Source: Clostridiales bacterium (GTDB taxonomy: Bacteria > Bacillota > Clostridia > Lachnospirales > Lachnospiraceae). Taken from it: DNA of 38,709 nucleotides. A program made the position numbers and the translations under genes. Location: positions 1 to 38,709 of the forward strand of contig JAJBVD010000007.1 of the NCBI GenBank assembly GCA_020859985.1. The letters are read 5' to 3'. Shown here piece after piece: positions 1 through 8,221 of this stretch. The notes below the pieces were generated by a model. It did no database searches. It was given only the letters and a program-made list of their open reading frames with translations, and was not told the origin of the DNA. The number at the start of each line of letters is the position of its first letter. The stretch's first letter is position 1.

Positions 1-34
1 AAAAGCCTTTAATTATCGGCATTTCCTTGATTGG

Positions 35-544
35 TTATATTATTACACATTCGTCCTTCTTTGAAGTGCTCGAAGATAATACCTCCACCACAAGTTCCGG
101 AGCACCGTAAACACGTTCCCGGCGCAGCTTCGACGGGTCACAGATGATCAAAACATCCGGCTGAACAATCGTCTTATCATCACAGTCCAGCTGCACATCC
201 ACCGGCGCGGTAAAAGCCATGCAGGAGCCCCGGTTTCCAGCTATGTAATTTGAAAAATGTATAAGAAGTCTTCCGCTAATCGCCTGGTGGATCAGAGTCG
301 GAGCAGCCATATCGTAAAATACACCGTCGATCAGCTCTACTCTCTGATCATCTGGCAGTGCAAGATAATCTTCCAGCGAATACTCTCCCTGATGTTTTGA
401 GGCCGCGTACTCCGCCAGTGCCTCCGACACCTTCATGGGGGCTGCTTCTTCAAACGTATATCCCGTACATTTTCCTTCTGCGCTGTTCTCCGCATTTTCC
501 ACCCGGATTTCTTTTCCATCCTTTACAAAAATAATTCGTTCCAT
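35..544 (-). CDS. Uma2 family (DUF820) PD-(D/E)XK-like protein, C-terminally shortened
   Basis: The 169-residue product matches the Uma2/DUF820 family of restriction-endonuclease-fold proteins. Visible family signatures are YSLEDYLALPDDQRVELIDG at about residues 55-74, the QPDVLIICDPSKL strand with the acidic residue, and GAPELVVEVLSSSTSKKD near the end. In complete members the segment after the last motif runs on for several tens of residues and carries the conserved Lys and a Tyr-Trp motif. Here the frame stops eight residues after the STS, so the active-site Lys region is missing. The start is well placed behind AAAGGAGATATTT. It may be a decayed or frameshifted copy; too little sequence remains to the left to see the lost part. 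The cellular role of Uma2 proteins is unknown. Confidence 0.75.
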   Translation of the reverse strand: MERIIFVKDGKEIRVENAENSAEGKCTGYTFEEAAPMKVSEALAEYAASKHQGEYSLEDYLALPDDQRVELIDGVFYDMAAPTLIHQAISGRLLIHFSNYIAGNRGSCMAFTAPVDVQLDCDDKTIVQPDVLIICDPSKLRRERVYGAPELVVEVLSSSTSKKDECVII

Positions 545-690
545 AAATATCTCCTTTTCATTGTAAGTTCCGAGCCGAATTACAGGGAAATCGGCCGCAT
601 TTTAAATAAACAGACTTTTATAAGTCCATTGGCCTAAGACAATAGATATTTCATTAATTTTTCCGTATGGGATTCTAAAAGGTATTTTGT

Positions 691-715
691 CCGACGTTCC
701 GTCGGTTTTTCTTTT
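691..715 (+). terminator. Rho-independent-terminator-like hairpin on the plus strand
   Basis: CCGACG-TTC-CGTCGG forms a perfect 6-bp stem with a 3-nt loop and is followed at once by TTTTTCTTTT on the plus strand. On the minus strand the hairpin is followed by ACAAAATACC, so it would not work well for the minus-strand genes. No plus-strand gene is recognised upstream. Confidence 0.45.
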
Positions 716-814
716 GTAGAAGTGCTGCCGTGCATTTGCAAATCGGCAATTTAAGAACATTTTATCACATGTTTCTTATAAATGCAATCTTTTTCTCTTA
801 TTATTTCAGATCGA

Positions 815-881
815 AAAATAGTCCACCGGATCACCAGCCTGCTGTGTAAGGTATTCACATACAGGAAGTGCCCCGGTGGAC
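815..881 (-). terminator. Probable terminator of the cobalamin operon
   Basis: A 9-bp perfect stem, GTCCACCGG (821-829) with CCGGTGGAC (873-881), encloses a 43-nt loop. On the minus strand it is followed by TATTTTTCG. It lies just beyond the stop codon of the CbiJ-CbiE-CbiT gene. The loop is long for a standard terminator, so a different structured RNA is possible. Confidence 0.4.
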
Positions 882-934
882 CTGTTATATTTCTGCTTTT
901 ATCCGATCAAAAGCGTGACGTTAAAGCAAACCTT

Positions 935-3316
935 TTATATGTCCCCGCCAAACGATACAATATACACCGGATTATGCGCTGTCATCAGATGATAATTGCC
1001 AAGAGTGCGGGATTTCGCCGCGGATATCTGTACGACATCGGCATCCGCAAGCTGCAGCTCCCGGATCAGATCCATGACCTCCGCAATGCTCTCCAGTGTG
1101 ACCGTATTGATAACAATGCGGACAAAAGGATTCTTTTTGAGCAGCACGTCAATGATCTCGCGCATATTTCCGGAACTGCCGCCAATAAATGCATGGGTCG
1201 GAACCGGTAAATCCAGCAGCGCTTCCGGCGCAGTACCCTCTATAATGGAAAGGTTGGCAACTCCAAACTCATAGCTGTTTCGCTGAATCAGGTCTGTTCC
1301 GTTTGGATTGCGCTCTATCGCATAGACCTGTCCCGCTGTGCAAAGGAGAGCGCATTCGATGGATACCGAACCGGTACCTGCACCGATATCATATACAACT
1401 GAATCCTCTTTCAGGCGCAGCTTCGCTACAGAAAGCGCCCGGATTTCCTCTTTGGTCATCGGCACGTCGCCGCGCACAAATTCTTTATCCGGGATGCCCG
1501 GTGTGATGATCTGGCCGCCTTTTGCATTTTCAACCATCATGACATACAAAGCTGCAGGAACATGGGGATTTTTCCTTTCTTCTGCTGTCAACGGTTCTGA
1601 TGTCGGCACAGTTTCTTCCCGATGCTGCTCCACATCCGAGGCATAATCCAGAAAATCCCCGGGTGTTCCCACATCAATCCATTCATCCGGATAGGAAAGA
1701 TTAGCTCCGATGGTAACCTTCACATTTCCCATCCCGCCGACCACCAGCTGACGGCATAGGCGGGAAATATCTTTTTCTCCGCTGACCAGAAGAATGATCT
1801 TGGGGTATTTTTTCACGTAATTGATAAGCGCAAGATCCTTCCCATGCGCGCTTAAAAGCTTTGCATCCTGCCAGGATGTAGGAATCCGCGAAGCAAAATA
1901 CACGACCGACGAAATACCACAGTAATATCGAACTTCGCCTGCCGGAAATGTCTCAGCAATCTGCCGTGCCCCGCTGTAAAACCCGACGTCGCCGGACATC
2001 AGGATCGCAGCGCGCCGTACCTGCGGATGCGCTTCCAGCCAGGCATAGATTTTTGATGCACTGTATTCGGCGACCATCTGCGGAATCCTGCCATTCGATT
2101 TTACAGTTTCCGATCCCACAGTTCTCGATTGCAAAATTCTGACAGTCTTCGTCTGTTCTGTCAGAGATGAATCCAGCAGCGTCTGCGCACATTCCAGCAT
2201 CCGCTTTGCCCCAAAGATCACCTCTGCTTCCCGGATTTCGCGGGCTGCTTCGCGTGTCATCGTGTCGGGCGTACCCATACCGATTCCGATGCAGCTGATG
2301 CGGCGGGCAGAGTCTGGCACACCTTTCGCATATTTTCCACATGTCTCCGTGCAAATCTCCGAATTTTTCTCCTCCATCACACTACACTCAGAAGATGCCG
2401 TAGATTGCGATATCTTTGCTCGTTCCACATCATTTTTTTCAATTTCTGCCGGTTCCTCATCCGTTTCTGCCAGAACGTCCTCAATTCTCGCCCGCACTTC
2501 GTCCCAGCCTGCTCCTGTCTCCTGAGGCCTGCGGATAATAACCGCTGTGATGCCGCACTCCCGCACTGCTTCCAGCTTTTCCGGGAAGCCTCCGGAGATA
2601 CCTGTGTCCTTTGTCACCAGAAAAGAAGCATGAGTCTGCCGCAGCATCGCGGCGTTGATCTCTGCAGAAAATGGTCCCTGCATGGCGCAGATCTGTTTTC
2701 CTTCCAGTCCAAGTGCGCGGCAGGATGCAATCACCTCTGCTGACGGGAGAACCCGCGCGAACAGGCGGCTTTTATCGGAAATGCGTTCCGTAAACACGTG
2801 CAGTTCCTTGCTGCCGGTAGTCAGAAAAATGCCGCCTTTTTGTTTTTCCAGATACTCAGCCGCGGCTGTAGTCGAGTTTACATAGACTGTCCAGATACTT
2901 TTCTCATCGCCATTTCTTGCTGCATGAACGTTTTCAATCCTATCCTTAACTTCAGCTGCACAGCCACCCGTAGACGCGCCCTCGCCTTCCGGTCTTAAAT
3001 AACGCACATATGGCACCTGCTCTCTCTCACACGCCTCACGGATATTTTTTGACACCTCTACCGCATACGGATGCGTCGCGTCCACTACCAGCACAAATGG
3101 ATTGCCGCGCAGAAATTCCCGCATCTGCTCCTTGTCCATTCGCCCCTGATGAATCGTGCGCCATAAAGATATATTTTCCTTACCGGCATCCGGCTGCAGC
3201 ACTTCTTCTCCGTATTCTGTCGCCACACAGACCGTATGTCTGATATGGCGTCCAACGAGATATTCGGATACCTGACGTCCCTCAATCGTGCCGCCAAAGA
3301 TTAGAATGTCGTTCAT
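935..3316 (-). CDS. cbiJ/cbiET: Three-domain cobalamin enzyme: CbiJ (cobalt-precorrin-6A reductase) - CbiE - CbiT (precorrin-6Y/7 methyltransferase-decarboxylase)
   Basis: One 793-residue chain carries three consecutive steps of corrin ring synthesis. Residues 1-270 are CbiJ/CobK (DILIFGGTIEGR nucleotide-binding start, VVDATHPYA motif), the NADPH-dependent reductase of cobalt-precorrin-6A. A Ser/Glu-rich linker (about 270-335) leads to CbiE, a tetrapyrrole methylase (CIGIGMGTPDTM, MSGDVGFYSGA), which methylates C5. From about 600 to the end is CbiT (GIPDKEFVRGDVPMTKEE, SAM loop VYDIGAGTGSVSIE), which methylates C15 and decarboxylates the acetate side chain. The enzyme is cytoplasmic. The start overlaps the end of the DUF554 gene by 35 nt and has a GGGGGCGG box just upstream. 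CbiE-CbiT fusions (CobL) are common; the added CbiJ makes a chain that could pass unstable intermediates between domains (inference). Confidence 0.92.
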   Translation of the reverse strand: MNDILIFGGTIEGRQVSEYLVGRHIRHTVCVATEYGEEVLQPDAGKENISLWRTIHQGRMDKEQMREFLRGNPFVLVVDATHPYAVEVSKNIREACEREQVPYVRYLRPEGEGASTGGCAAEVKDRIENVHAARNGDEKSIWTVYVNSTTAAAEYLEKQKGGIFLTTGSKELHVFTERISDKSRLFARVLPSAEVIASCRALGLEGKQICAMQGPFSAEINAAMLRQTHASFLVTKDTGISGGFPEKLEAVRECGITAVIIRRPQETGAGWDEVRARIEDVLAETDEEPAEIEKNDVERAKISQSTASSECSVMEEKNSEICTETCGKYAKGVPDSARRISCIGIGMGTPDTMTREAAREIREAEVIFGAKRMLECAQTLLDSSLTEQTKTVRILQSRTVGSETVKSNGRIPQMVAEYSASKIYAWLEAHPQVRRAAILMSGDVGFYSGARQIAETFPAGEVRYYCGISSVVYFASRIPTSWQDAKLLSAHGKDLALINYVKKYPKIILLVSGEKDISRLCRQLVVGGMGNVKVTIGANLSYPDEWIDVGTPGDFLDYASDVEQHREETVPTSEPLTAEERKNPHVPAALYVMMVENAKGGQIITPGIPDKEFVRGDVPMTKEEIRALSVAKLRLKEDSVVYDIGAGTGSVSIECALLCTAGQVYAIERNPNGTDLIQRNSYEFGVANLSIIEGTAPEALLDLPVPTHAFIGGSSGNMREIIDVLLKKNPFVRIVINTVTLESIAEVMDLIRELQLADADVVQISAAKSRTLGNYHLMTAHNPVYIVSFGGDI

Positions 3317-4028
3317 ACAACCGCCCCCAAACTGCCGCGATCACGATCGCGGGCAGCATATTAGCCACTTTTAACTTGTGTTCCCAAATCAGGTTGACGC
3401 CCACGCAGAAGATCAGCATGGAGCCCACCAGCGAGATGGCATCTAAAGCGCCCTCCGTCATCAGTGGGGAAAGTGCGCTTGCCAGTATCGTAATGGAACC
3501 CTGAAAGATGCCGACCGGAATGGCGGAAAAAATGCATCCCTTTCCCATCGAAGCCGACATCACCATGATGATCAGAAAGTCCAGAATGGCTTTCATCATC
3601 AGCGTAGTAGGGTCGCCGGACATGCCGTCCTGTATGGAGCCGACGATCGCCATCGCGCCGATGCAGACCGTGAATGAAGCGGTCACAAAAGCATTAACAA
3701 AGGAATTGTCGTTGGCATTGCCGCTTTTGCGTTTCAGCCATTCTCCGAATGTTTCAATCCGCTGCTCAATATTCAGTCCTTCTCCGATCAGTGAGCCGAG
3801 CGCGAAGCTGACGATCACCATCAGCGAACCGCCGGAGCTTAAAGCACCGTCGCTGATGGTCATCATTTTTTCCAGTGCCCCGGATATGCCGATAAACATC
3901 GTGCAGAGGCCTGTAGCCTTCATCAGCGTCTCCTGCAGCCGGTCGTTCATCAGCTTCTTTCCGACAAGGCCAATGAGGCCGCCCGCCACGATTGCCGCGA
4001 CATTTATCAATGTACCTGTTCCTACCAT
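3282..4028 (-). CDS. DUF554 family membrane protein
   Basis: This 248-residue, very hydrophobic protein fits the DUF554 (YdfK-like) family: GTLINVAAIVAGGLIGLVGKK at the N-terminus, TGLCTMFIGISGALEK, IGAMAIVGSIQDG and VANMLPAIVIAAVWG near the C-terminus. About six to seven membrane segments are expected. Function in the family is unknown. The last dozen residues run past the usual end of the family and overlap the start of the downstream cobalamin gene by 35 nt, so the two are probably translated from one message. The start ATG has only a weak purine-rich box upstream. A transport role linked to cobalamin or cobalt is possible from position only. Confidence 0.85.
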   Translation of the reverse strand: MVGTGTLINVAAIVAGGLIGLVGKKLMNDRLQETLMKATGLCTMFIGISGALEKMMTISDGALSSGGSLMVIVSFALGSLIGEGLNIEQRIETFGEWLKRKSGNANDNSFVNAFVTASFTVCIGAMAIVGSIQDGMSGDPTTLMMKAILDFLIIMVMSASMGKGCIFSAIPVGIFQGSITILASALSPLMTEGALDAISLVGSMLIFCVGVNLIWEHKLKVANMLPAIVIAAVWGRLYERHSNLWRHD

Positions 4029-4063
4029 AGTTTCTGATTCTCTTTCTGCATCTGTCTTTTGTT

Positions 4064-4090
4064 GTAATTATTCCGTACCTTAACAGTTAC
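4064..4090 (+). repeat. 27-bp intergenic palindromic motif, copy 1
   Basis: Begins GTAATTATTC and ends TTAACAGTTAC. It matches the reference copy at 30078-30104 at 23 of 27 positions with no gap. It lies between the 556-residue membrane protein gene and the DUF554 gene. Confidence 0.6.
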
Positions 4091-4197
4091 AGTATATCTT
4101 CTGCCATTCCCGCGCAAACGCGGTCACTTCAGTGACATAATTCTTTGCGTGCGAGTGCCGCTCTGTCCATGCCCACGGATTGCCCCGTGCTTAGCAG

Positions 4198-5868
4198 TCA
4201 CGCGCCAGCCGCGTTCTCAATGGAAATTCCTGTCAGGATCGTGCTCTCCTCATCCACATAATACGTGATCGCGACTTCGTCTCCCACATCGTAAGTCACC
4301 GCATCCGAATCGTCCGCCGCGGATATCACATAGTATTCTTCCGCTCCGAGAGAGAAATAAAACTTCGTATTGCCGTCCACGACCGCGGAGCGGATATCCG
4401 TAATCGTACCCGTGACGGTGTCTGTCTCAGCATCGATGAGCTCTACCGGGTCGGTCACCTTAATCCCGTTCTCGACCAGCAGTTCCTCATAGTTCGACTG
4501 GCATTCGGCCACCGAGCTGCCCGTCGCCGTGATCTGGTAATCGGAAACATTTACCATTGCGTACATTTTTACCAGATCCGCCGAATCCTTCAGGGACATG
4601 AAATAGGTCGGCTCATCGGAAATATTCAGCAGGATCGGGAACGTCGACGCGTAGCCCAGATGCTGCACCGCGCCCTCCGCGGAAGACATCGCGGAATACT
4701 CTGTCGCGCCGGTAATGTTGTAATAGCGCGCTTCCTTCGTGCGCTGATTTACCAGAATAAAGCCCACGTTGGACTCGTCATTTCCCGCCGAAGTCACGCC
4801 GGTGTACAGGTACACATCGTCGTTCATTGCGATGTAGTTGTAGCCGTCCGAGGTCGTCGTGATGCCCTTCTGCCCCAGCCAGGAATTGATCCAGCCGTTG
4901 ACCAGCGTGCCGTGATAGTTATACTGCGCCACAAGCTGATCCGCGGAGTAGACGCGGTCCACCCAGGTCGGGACCTCCGTATAGTAGGTGCTCTCTCCCG
5001 TGATCGCATTTACCAGCACCGCACCCTCCGTGTCCTCGCCGCCGAACAGTCCGATCCTGTGCACGGTGCGCGAGCATACCCACCAGGGCGTTCCGTCCTC
5101 ATCAATCTCAAAATTCACATCGCCGAACATCATGGTCGGATAGCGGAAACGCAGAAGCCGGTAGATGTTTCTGCCAAAATGCTCGCCGGTCGAATATTTC
5201 ATTCCCTCGTCGAGCTGCACCAGATCCGCCTCCTGCGTCACCATATTGACGATGATGTAGCCCGGCAGGCCATCCGCGCGGTTGTTGAACCATTTGATCA
5301 GATTGCCATACAGAAGCGGAGCCACGCGCACCGGATTATTCTGGTAATTGATCTGCGAATACTCCTCATCCGACACCTCAAACTGCGACACCAGACTGCT
5401 GTTGCTGCTCAAATTGCCGAGCGCGCGGCTTCCCAGCTGCACGCTGGAATCCTTATCCAGCATCGGGATCTTATCATAGGAAATCTCCGCCACTTCCTCC
5501 GTAAAATCGCCGGTCTGCACGTCCAGAAGATTGTAGTAGGCAGTCGCATGGAAAATCTCCGATGAAATAATGCCTCCCACAATCGAACCAAGAAACAGAA
5601 GTGCAGCCAGGATCAGAGGAATTTTACAGTTTGCCCACAGCACGCCCTGCGGCAGTGTCACCCCGCTGCGCGTAATGTTAATTCCCGACGATACTACTGT
5701 GATCACAATATAGATCACCAGCAGTACAAACAAAAACAGCCAGAATTCCATTGATTTCAGGTTGATCGGGGGCAGCATCACGTAAAAATAGATACCTCCC
5801 AGAACCGCTGTGATCAGCAAACGCACGATCAGTTTCAGCAAACCTCCGGTTTCTTTTTTCATACTCAT
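4198..5868 (-). CDS. Unrecognised membrane protein with large extracytoplasmic region
   Basis: I do not recognise a named family. The 556-residue product has three N-terminal membrane segments (about residues 10-33, 40-62 and 80-105, counted from the chosen start). A long region without membrane helices follows, rich in Tyr, Asp and Thr, which by topology should lie outside the membrane. The last 70 residues (VTGTITDIRSAVVDGNTKFY and onwards) look like a small beta-barrel of OB type, but this is only a visual impression. The start was placed at ATGAGTATG behind AAGGAAAAGGGA, which removes 51 unconvincing residues from the longest frame. It follows a MATE exporter and precedes DUF554 in the cobalamin block, so co-expression is likely; its role is open. 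Confidence 0.7.
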   Translation of the reverse strand: MSMKKETGGLLKLIVRLLITAVLGGIYFYVMLPPINLKSMEFWLFLFVLLVIYIVITVVSSGINITRSGVTLPQGVLWANCKIPLILAALLFLGSIVGGIISSEIFHATAYYNLLDVQTGDFTEEVAEISYDKIPMLDKDSSVQLGSRALGNLSSNSSLVSQFEVSDEEYSQINYQNNPVRVAPLLYGNLIKWFNNRADGLPGYIIVNMVTQEADLVQLDEGMKYSTGEHFGRNIYRLLRFRYPTMMFGDVNFEIDEDGTPWWVCSRTVHRIGLFGGEDTEGAVLVNAITGESTYYTEVPTWVDRVYSADQLVAQYNYHGTLVNGWINSWLGQKGITTTSDGYNYIAMNDDVYLYTGVTSAGNDESNVGFILVNQRTKEARYYNITGATEYSAMSSAEGAVQHLGYASTFPILLNISDEPTYFMSLKDSADLVKMYAMVNVSDYQITATGSSVAECQSNYEELLVENGIKVTDPVELIDAETDTVTGTITDIRSAVVDGNTKFYFSLGAEEYYVISAADDSDAVTYDVGDEVAITYYVDEESTILTGISIENAAGA

Positions 5869-6051
5869 TCCCTTTTCCTTTCCCTTTCCGCCGGCTGACG
5901 CGCGGCTTTCCTGTAAATACCCATTTGCACATGACATCATATGCAATATTGTAAAGCCTATGTGAACTCTCCTTTGTCCAAAGCCACCAGGGTTGCAGCC
6001 GCCCCTCTCATAACATCTCAAAGCACATGTTTCATGAATTTTGCTGACGGA

Positions 6052-7380
6052 TCAGTCCCATTCCTTCACGATATAACGCCAAAACAGAACCAGCGCAAGG
6101 ATCGCCGTGAGCAGATCCGCCGCTGCCTGAGCCATCAGGATCCCACTGTAGCCCAGAATTCCGGAGAGCACAAAAAGCACGGCTGCAAAAATGATGCCCT
6201 GTCGGCTGAACGACAGCCAGAATGCGCCCATTGCCTTTCCCGCCGACTGGAACGTACAGGTAGTGACCAGAACAATTGCAGCGAAGAGCATGCCTGCCTG
6301 CTGCCATCTTAGCATCTCCACGCCTGTCTGTATCAGGCCCTGATCCGCAGTAAACAGCCCCAACAGGGGCCGCGCCGCCGCGGAGAGCAGCACAGCAAAC
6401 AGCACAGCCAGCGCGCATTCAAATTTATAACAGAACGCCAGAATTTCTTTCAAACGTTTCTGGTTTTTTGCCCCGTAATTGTAGCCTGTAAGAGGCTGCG
6501 GTCCAAACGCAAACCCTACCAGAACCAGTACCGCGATCATGTTGACCTTCATCACAATCCCCATCGCCGCCACTTTGTCGTTGCCGTATGGAAGCAGGCT
6601 GCGGTTTGTCAGAGTCATGCTTAAGCTGGTCATAAAATTGGTCACAGATGCAGGAATGCCAATCGCAAGGATCTGCCGGATCTCCGCCCCTGTGATGGAA
6701 AAACCCCGCGGGTCCATGGAAAGCTTCCTGCTCTTTTTTTGCAGCACCCACACATAATACAGATCCGTACAGATATTTCCAATGACCGTCGCGATAGCTG
6801 CTCCCGCCGCTCCAAGACCCAGAGTGGAAATGCAAAGAGGATCCAGGATGATATTCACCACCGTACCCAAAATACTGCCGATCATGGAATGCTTTGCGAG
6901 ACCTTCCGTCCGCAGCTGATTATTCGGCGTAAAGGTCAGGATGATAAACGGCGCCCCAAGCGCAATGTACGTATAATACTGGGACGCGTACTGCCGCGTA
7001 TCCTGATCCGCGCCTAACAGATTCAGCATCGGCGTCCGAAACAGAAGCAGAAGCGCCGCCACCAGAATGCCTCCCAGAAAGGAGACATAAAAGCAGAAAA
7101 TGCTGATCCGTTTGCCGTCCTCATCGCGTTTTTGACCGAACAGTCTGGAAATCACAGAACTGCCGCCCAACCCCAAAATGTCTCCGAGCGCGATCATGCA
7201 GGTAAAGATCGGCGCACCGAGCGAAACGCCTGCCACCAGATTCGTGTTTCCCGTCTGCGCAATAAAGTAAGTATCTACCATATTGTAGAGCAGCGAGACC
7301 ACCATACCCATGACGACCGGCATGGACAGGCTGAAAAAGGCTTTGTGCACCGGCGTCTTTTCAAAAAGTTCGTTTTCCAT
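6052..7380 (-). CDS. MATE family multidrug/small-molecule exporter
   Basis: The 442-residue protein has the twelve-helix MATE layout in two related halves: N-terminal SMPVVMGMVVSLLYNMVDTY with the family's Asn-Met-Val-Asp, GLGGSSVISRLFGQKR after the second helix, and a second half beginning ILAIGIPASVTNFM with the FGPQPLTGYNYGAK loop. Length is normal. Such proteins export cationic compounds using Na+ or H+ gradients across the cytoplasmic membrane. The start lies 6 nt after the cobJ stop, and the stretch GTGAGG over the cobJ stop serves as its ribosome binding site, so it is almost certainly in the cobalamin transcript. Export of a corrinoid or intermediate is a guess from position; a general drug exporter caught in the operon is equally possible. 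Confidence 0.92.
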   Translation of the reverse strand: MENELFEKTPVHKAFFSLSMPVVMGMVVSLLYNMVDTYFIAQTGNTNLVAGVSLGAPIFTCMIALGDILGLGGSSVISRLFGQKRDEDGKRISIFCFYVSFLGGILVAALLLLFRTPMLNLLGADQDTRQYASQYYTYIALGAPFIILTFTPNNQLRTEGLAKHSMIGSILGTVVNIILDPLCISTLGLGAAGAAIATVIGNICTDLYYVWVLQKKSRKLSMDPRGFSITGAEIRQILAIGIPASVTNFMTSLSMTLTNRSLLPYGNDKVAAMGIVMKVNMIAVLVLVGFAFGPQPLTGYNYGAKNQKRLKEILAFCYKFECALAVLFAVLLSAAARPLLGLFTADQGLIQTGVEMLRWQQAGMLFAAIVLVTTCTFQSAGKAMGAFWLSFSRQGIIFAAVLFVLSGILGYSGILMAQAAADLLTAILALVLFWRYIVKEWD

Positions 7381-7386
7381 ACAGCC

Positions 7387-8121
7387 TCACCCGATCCGGT
7401 ATCCGCGCGGCGTCACCATCCGCCCGTTAATTTCCCTTGTCATTGAGTTCCCGATAAATACGGTCGTGAACATATTGACCTGCGCTTCCCGCAGCTCCTG
7501 CAGGGTATACAGCTTTGCCGCTTCCCCCTCGCGTCCGATGTTCTCCACCGTCCCGCAGATGCGTTCCGGCGGCAGCACGCGCAGCAGGATATCACAGGCC
7601 CGTTTCAGGTAATCCGGACGTCCTTTGCTGGACGGATTGTAAATGCAGATGGAAAAATCCGCCTCCGCTGCCAGCTCCAGCCGTTTTTCTATCTTTTCCC
7701 AGGGAGTCAGCCGGTCGCTTAAGCTGACCACCGCAAAATCATGCGTCAGCGGCGCTCCCAGCACTGCCCCGCCGCTTAAGGCAGCCGTGATCCCCGGGAT
7801 CACTTCCACCTCGATGTCCGGATAAGCCTCTCCGATCTCCAGCATCAGCCCGCTCATCCCGTAGACGCCGGCGTCCCCACTGCAGACCATGGCAACCTGT
7901 TTGCCATTTGCCGCCTCCTCAAACGCCATCTCGCAGCGCTTTGCCTCCTGCGTCATCGGCGTCGTCAGAAATTCTTTTTCCGGATAAGACCCCTTAAGCA
8001 GATTCACATAGACCGTATAGCCGATGATCGTGTCGCACGCAGCCAGTACCTCGGCCGCCCTCTGGCACATCAGGCCCGCTTCGCCGGGTCCCATACCTAC
8101 AACATACAGCTTCTTTTTCAC
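7387..8121 (-). CDS. cobJ: Precorrin-3B C17-methyltransferase (CobJ/CbiH)
   Basis: The 244-residue tetrapyrrole methylase starts with KKLYVVGMGPGEAGLMCQRA, the SAM-binding glycine loop of the family, and has VCSGDAGVYGMSGLMLE and VIPGITAALSGGAVLGAPL, typical of CobJ/CbiH. It adds the C17 methyl group and drives ring contraction. Since cbiG is next to it, the organism uses the early-cobalt anaerobic branch, so the substrate is likely cobalt-precorrin-3. Length is normal and the product is cytoplasmic. It lies 100 nt after cbiG and 6 nt before the MATE gene. Confidence 0.93.
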   Translation of the reverse strand: MKKKLYVVGMGPGEAGLMCQRAAEVLAACDTIIGYTVYVNLLKGSYPEKEFLTTPMTQEAKRCEMAFEEAANGKQVAMVCSGDAGVYGMSGLMLEIGEAYPDIEVEVIPGITAALSGGAVLGAPLTHDFAVVSLSDRLTPWEKIEKRLELAAEADFSICIYNPSSKGRPDYLKRACDILLRVLPPERICGTVENIGREGEAAKLYTLQELREAQVNMFTTVFIGNSMTREINGRMVTPRGYRIG

Positions 8122-8152
8122 AATCGTTCCTCACTTTCCTTCAAACTCATTC

Positions 8153-8179
8153 GTAACTCTTCACTACCTTCACAATTAC
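8153..8179 (+). repeat. 27-bp intergenic palindromic motif, copy 2
   Basis: Begins GTAACTCTTC and ends TTCACAATTAC; 24 of 27 positions match the reference copy at 30078-30104. It lies between cbiG and cobJ, within one probable transcript. Confidence 0.65.
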
Positions 8180-8221
8180 ACTCGTTCTATCACGCAGGAA
8201 TGCTTCTTCATCAAACCTGTT

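Larger units (their letters stand above)
545..934. other. 390-bp gap between the Uma2 gene and the cobalamin fusion gene
   Basis: No convincing coding frame is seen. The gap holds a hairpin plus T-run reading on the plus strand (691-710), a long-loop hairpin that probably ends the cobalamin operon (815-881), and an AT-rich stretch (about 600-670) that probably carries the promoter of the Uma2 gene, although I could not fix convincing -35 and -10 boxes. Confidence 0.5.

Noticed and set aside
5869-6021. Longer N-terminus (51 residues) for the unknown membrane protein
   Set aside because: The extension has no ribosome binding site at its ATG and no membrane or signal character, while the inner ATG has AAGGAAAAGGGA before it.
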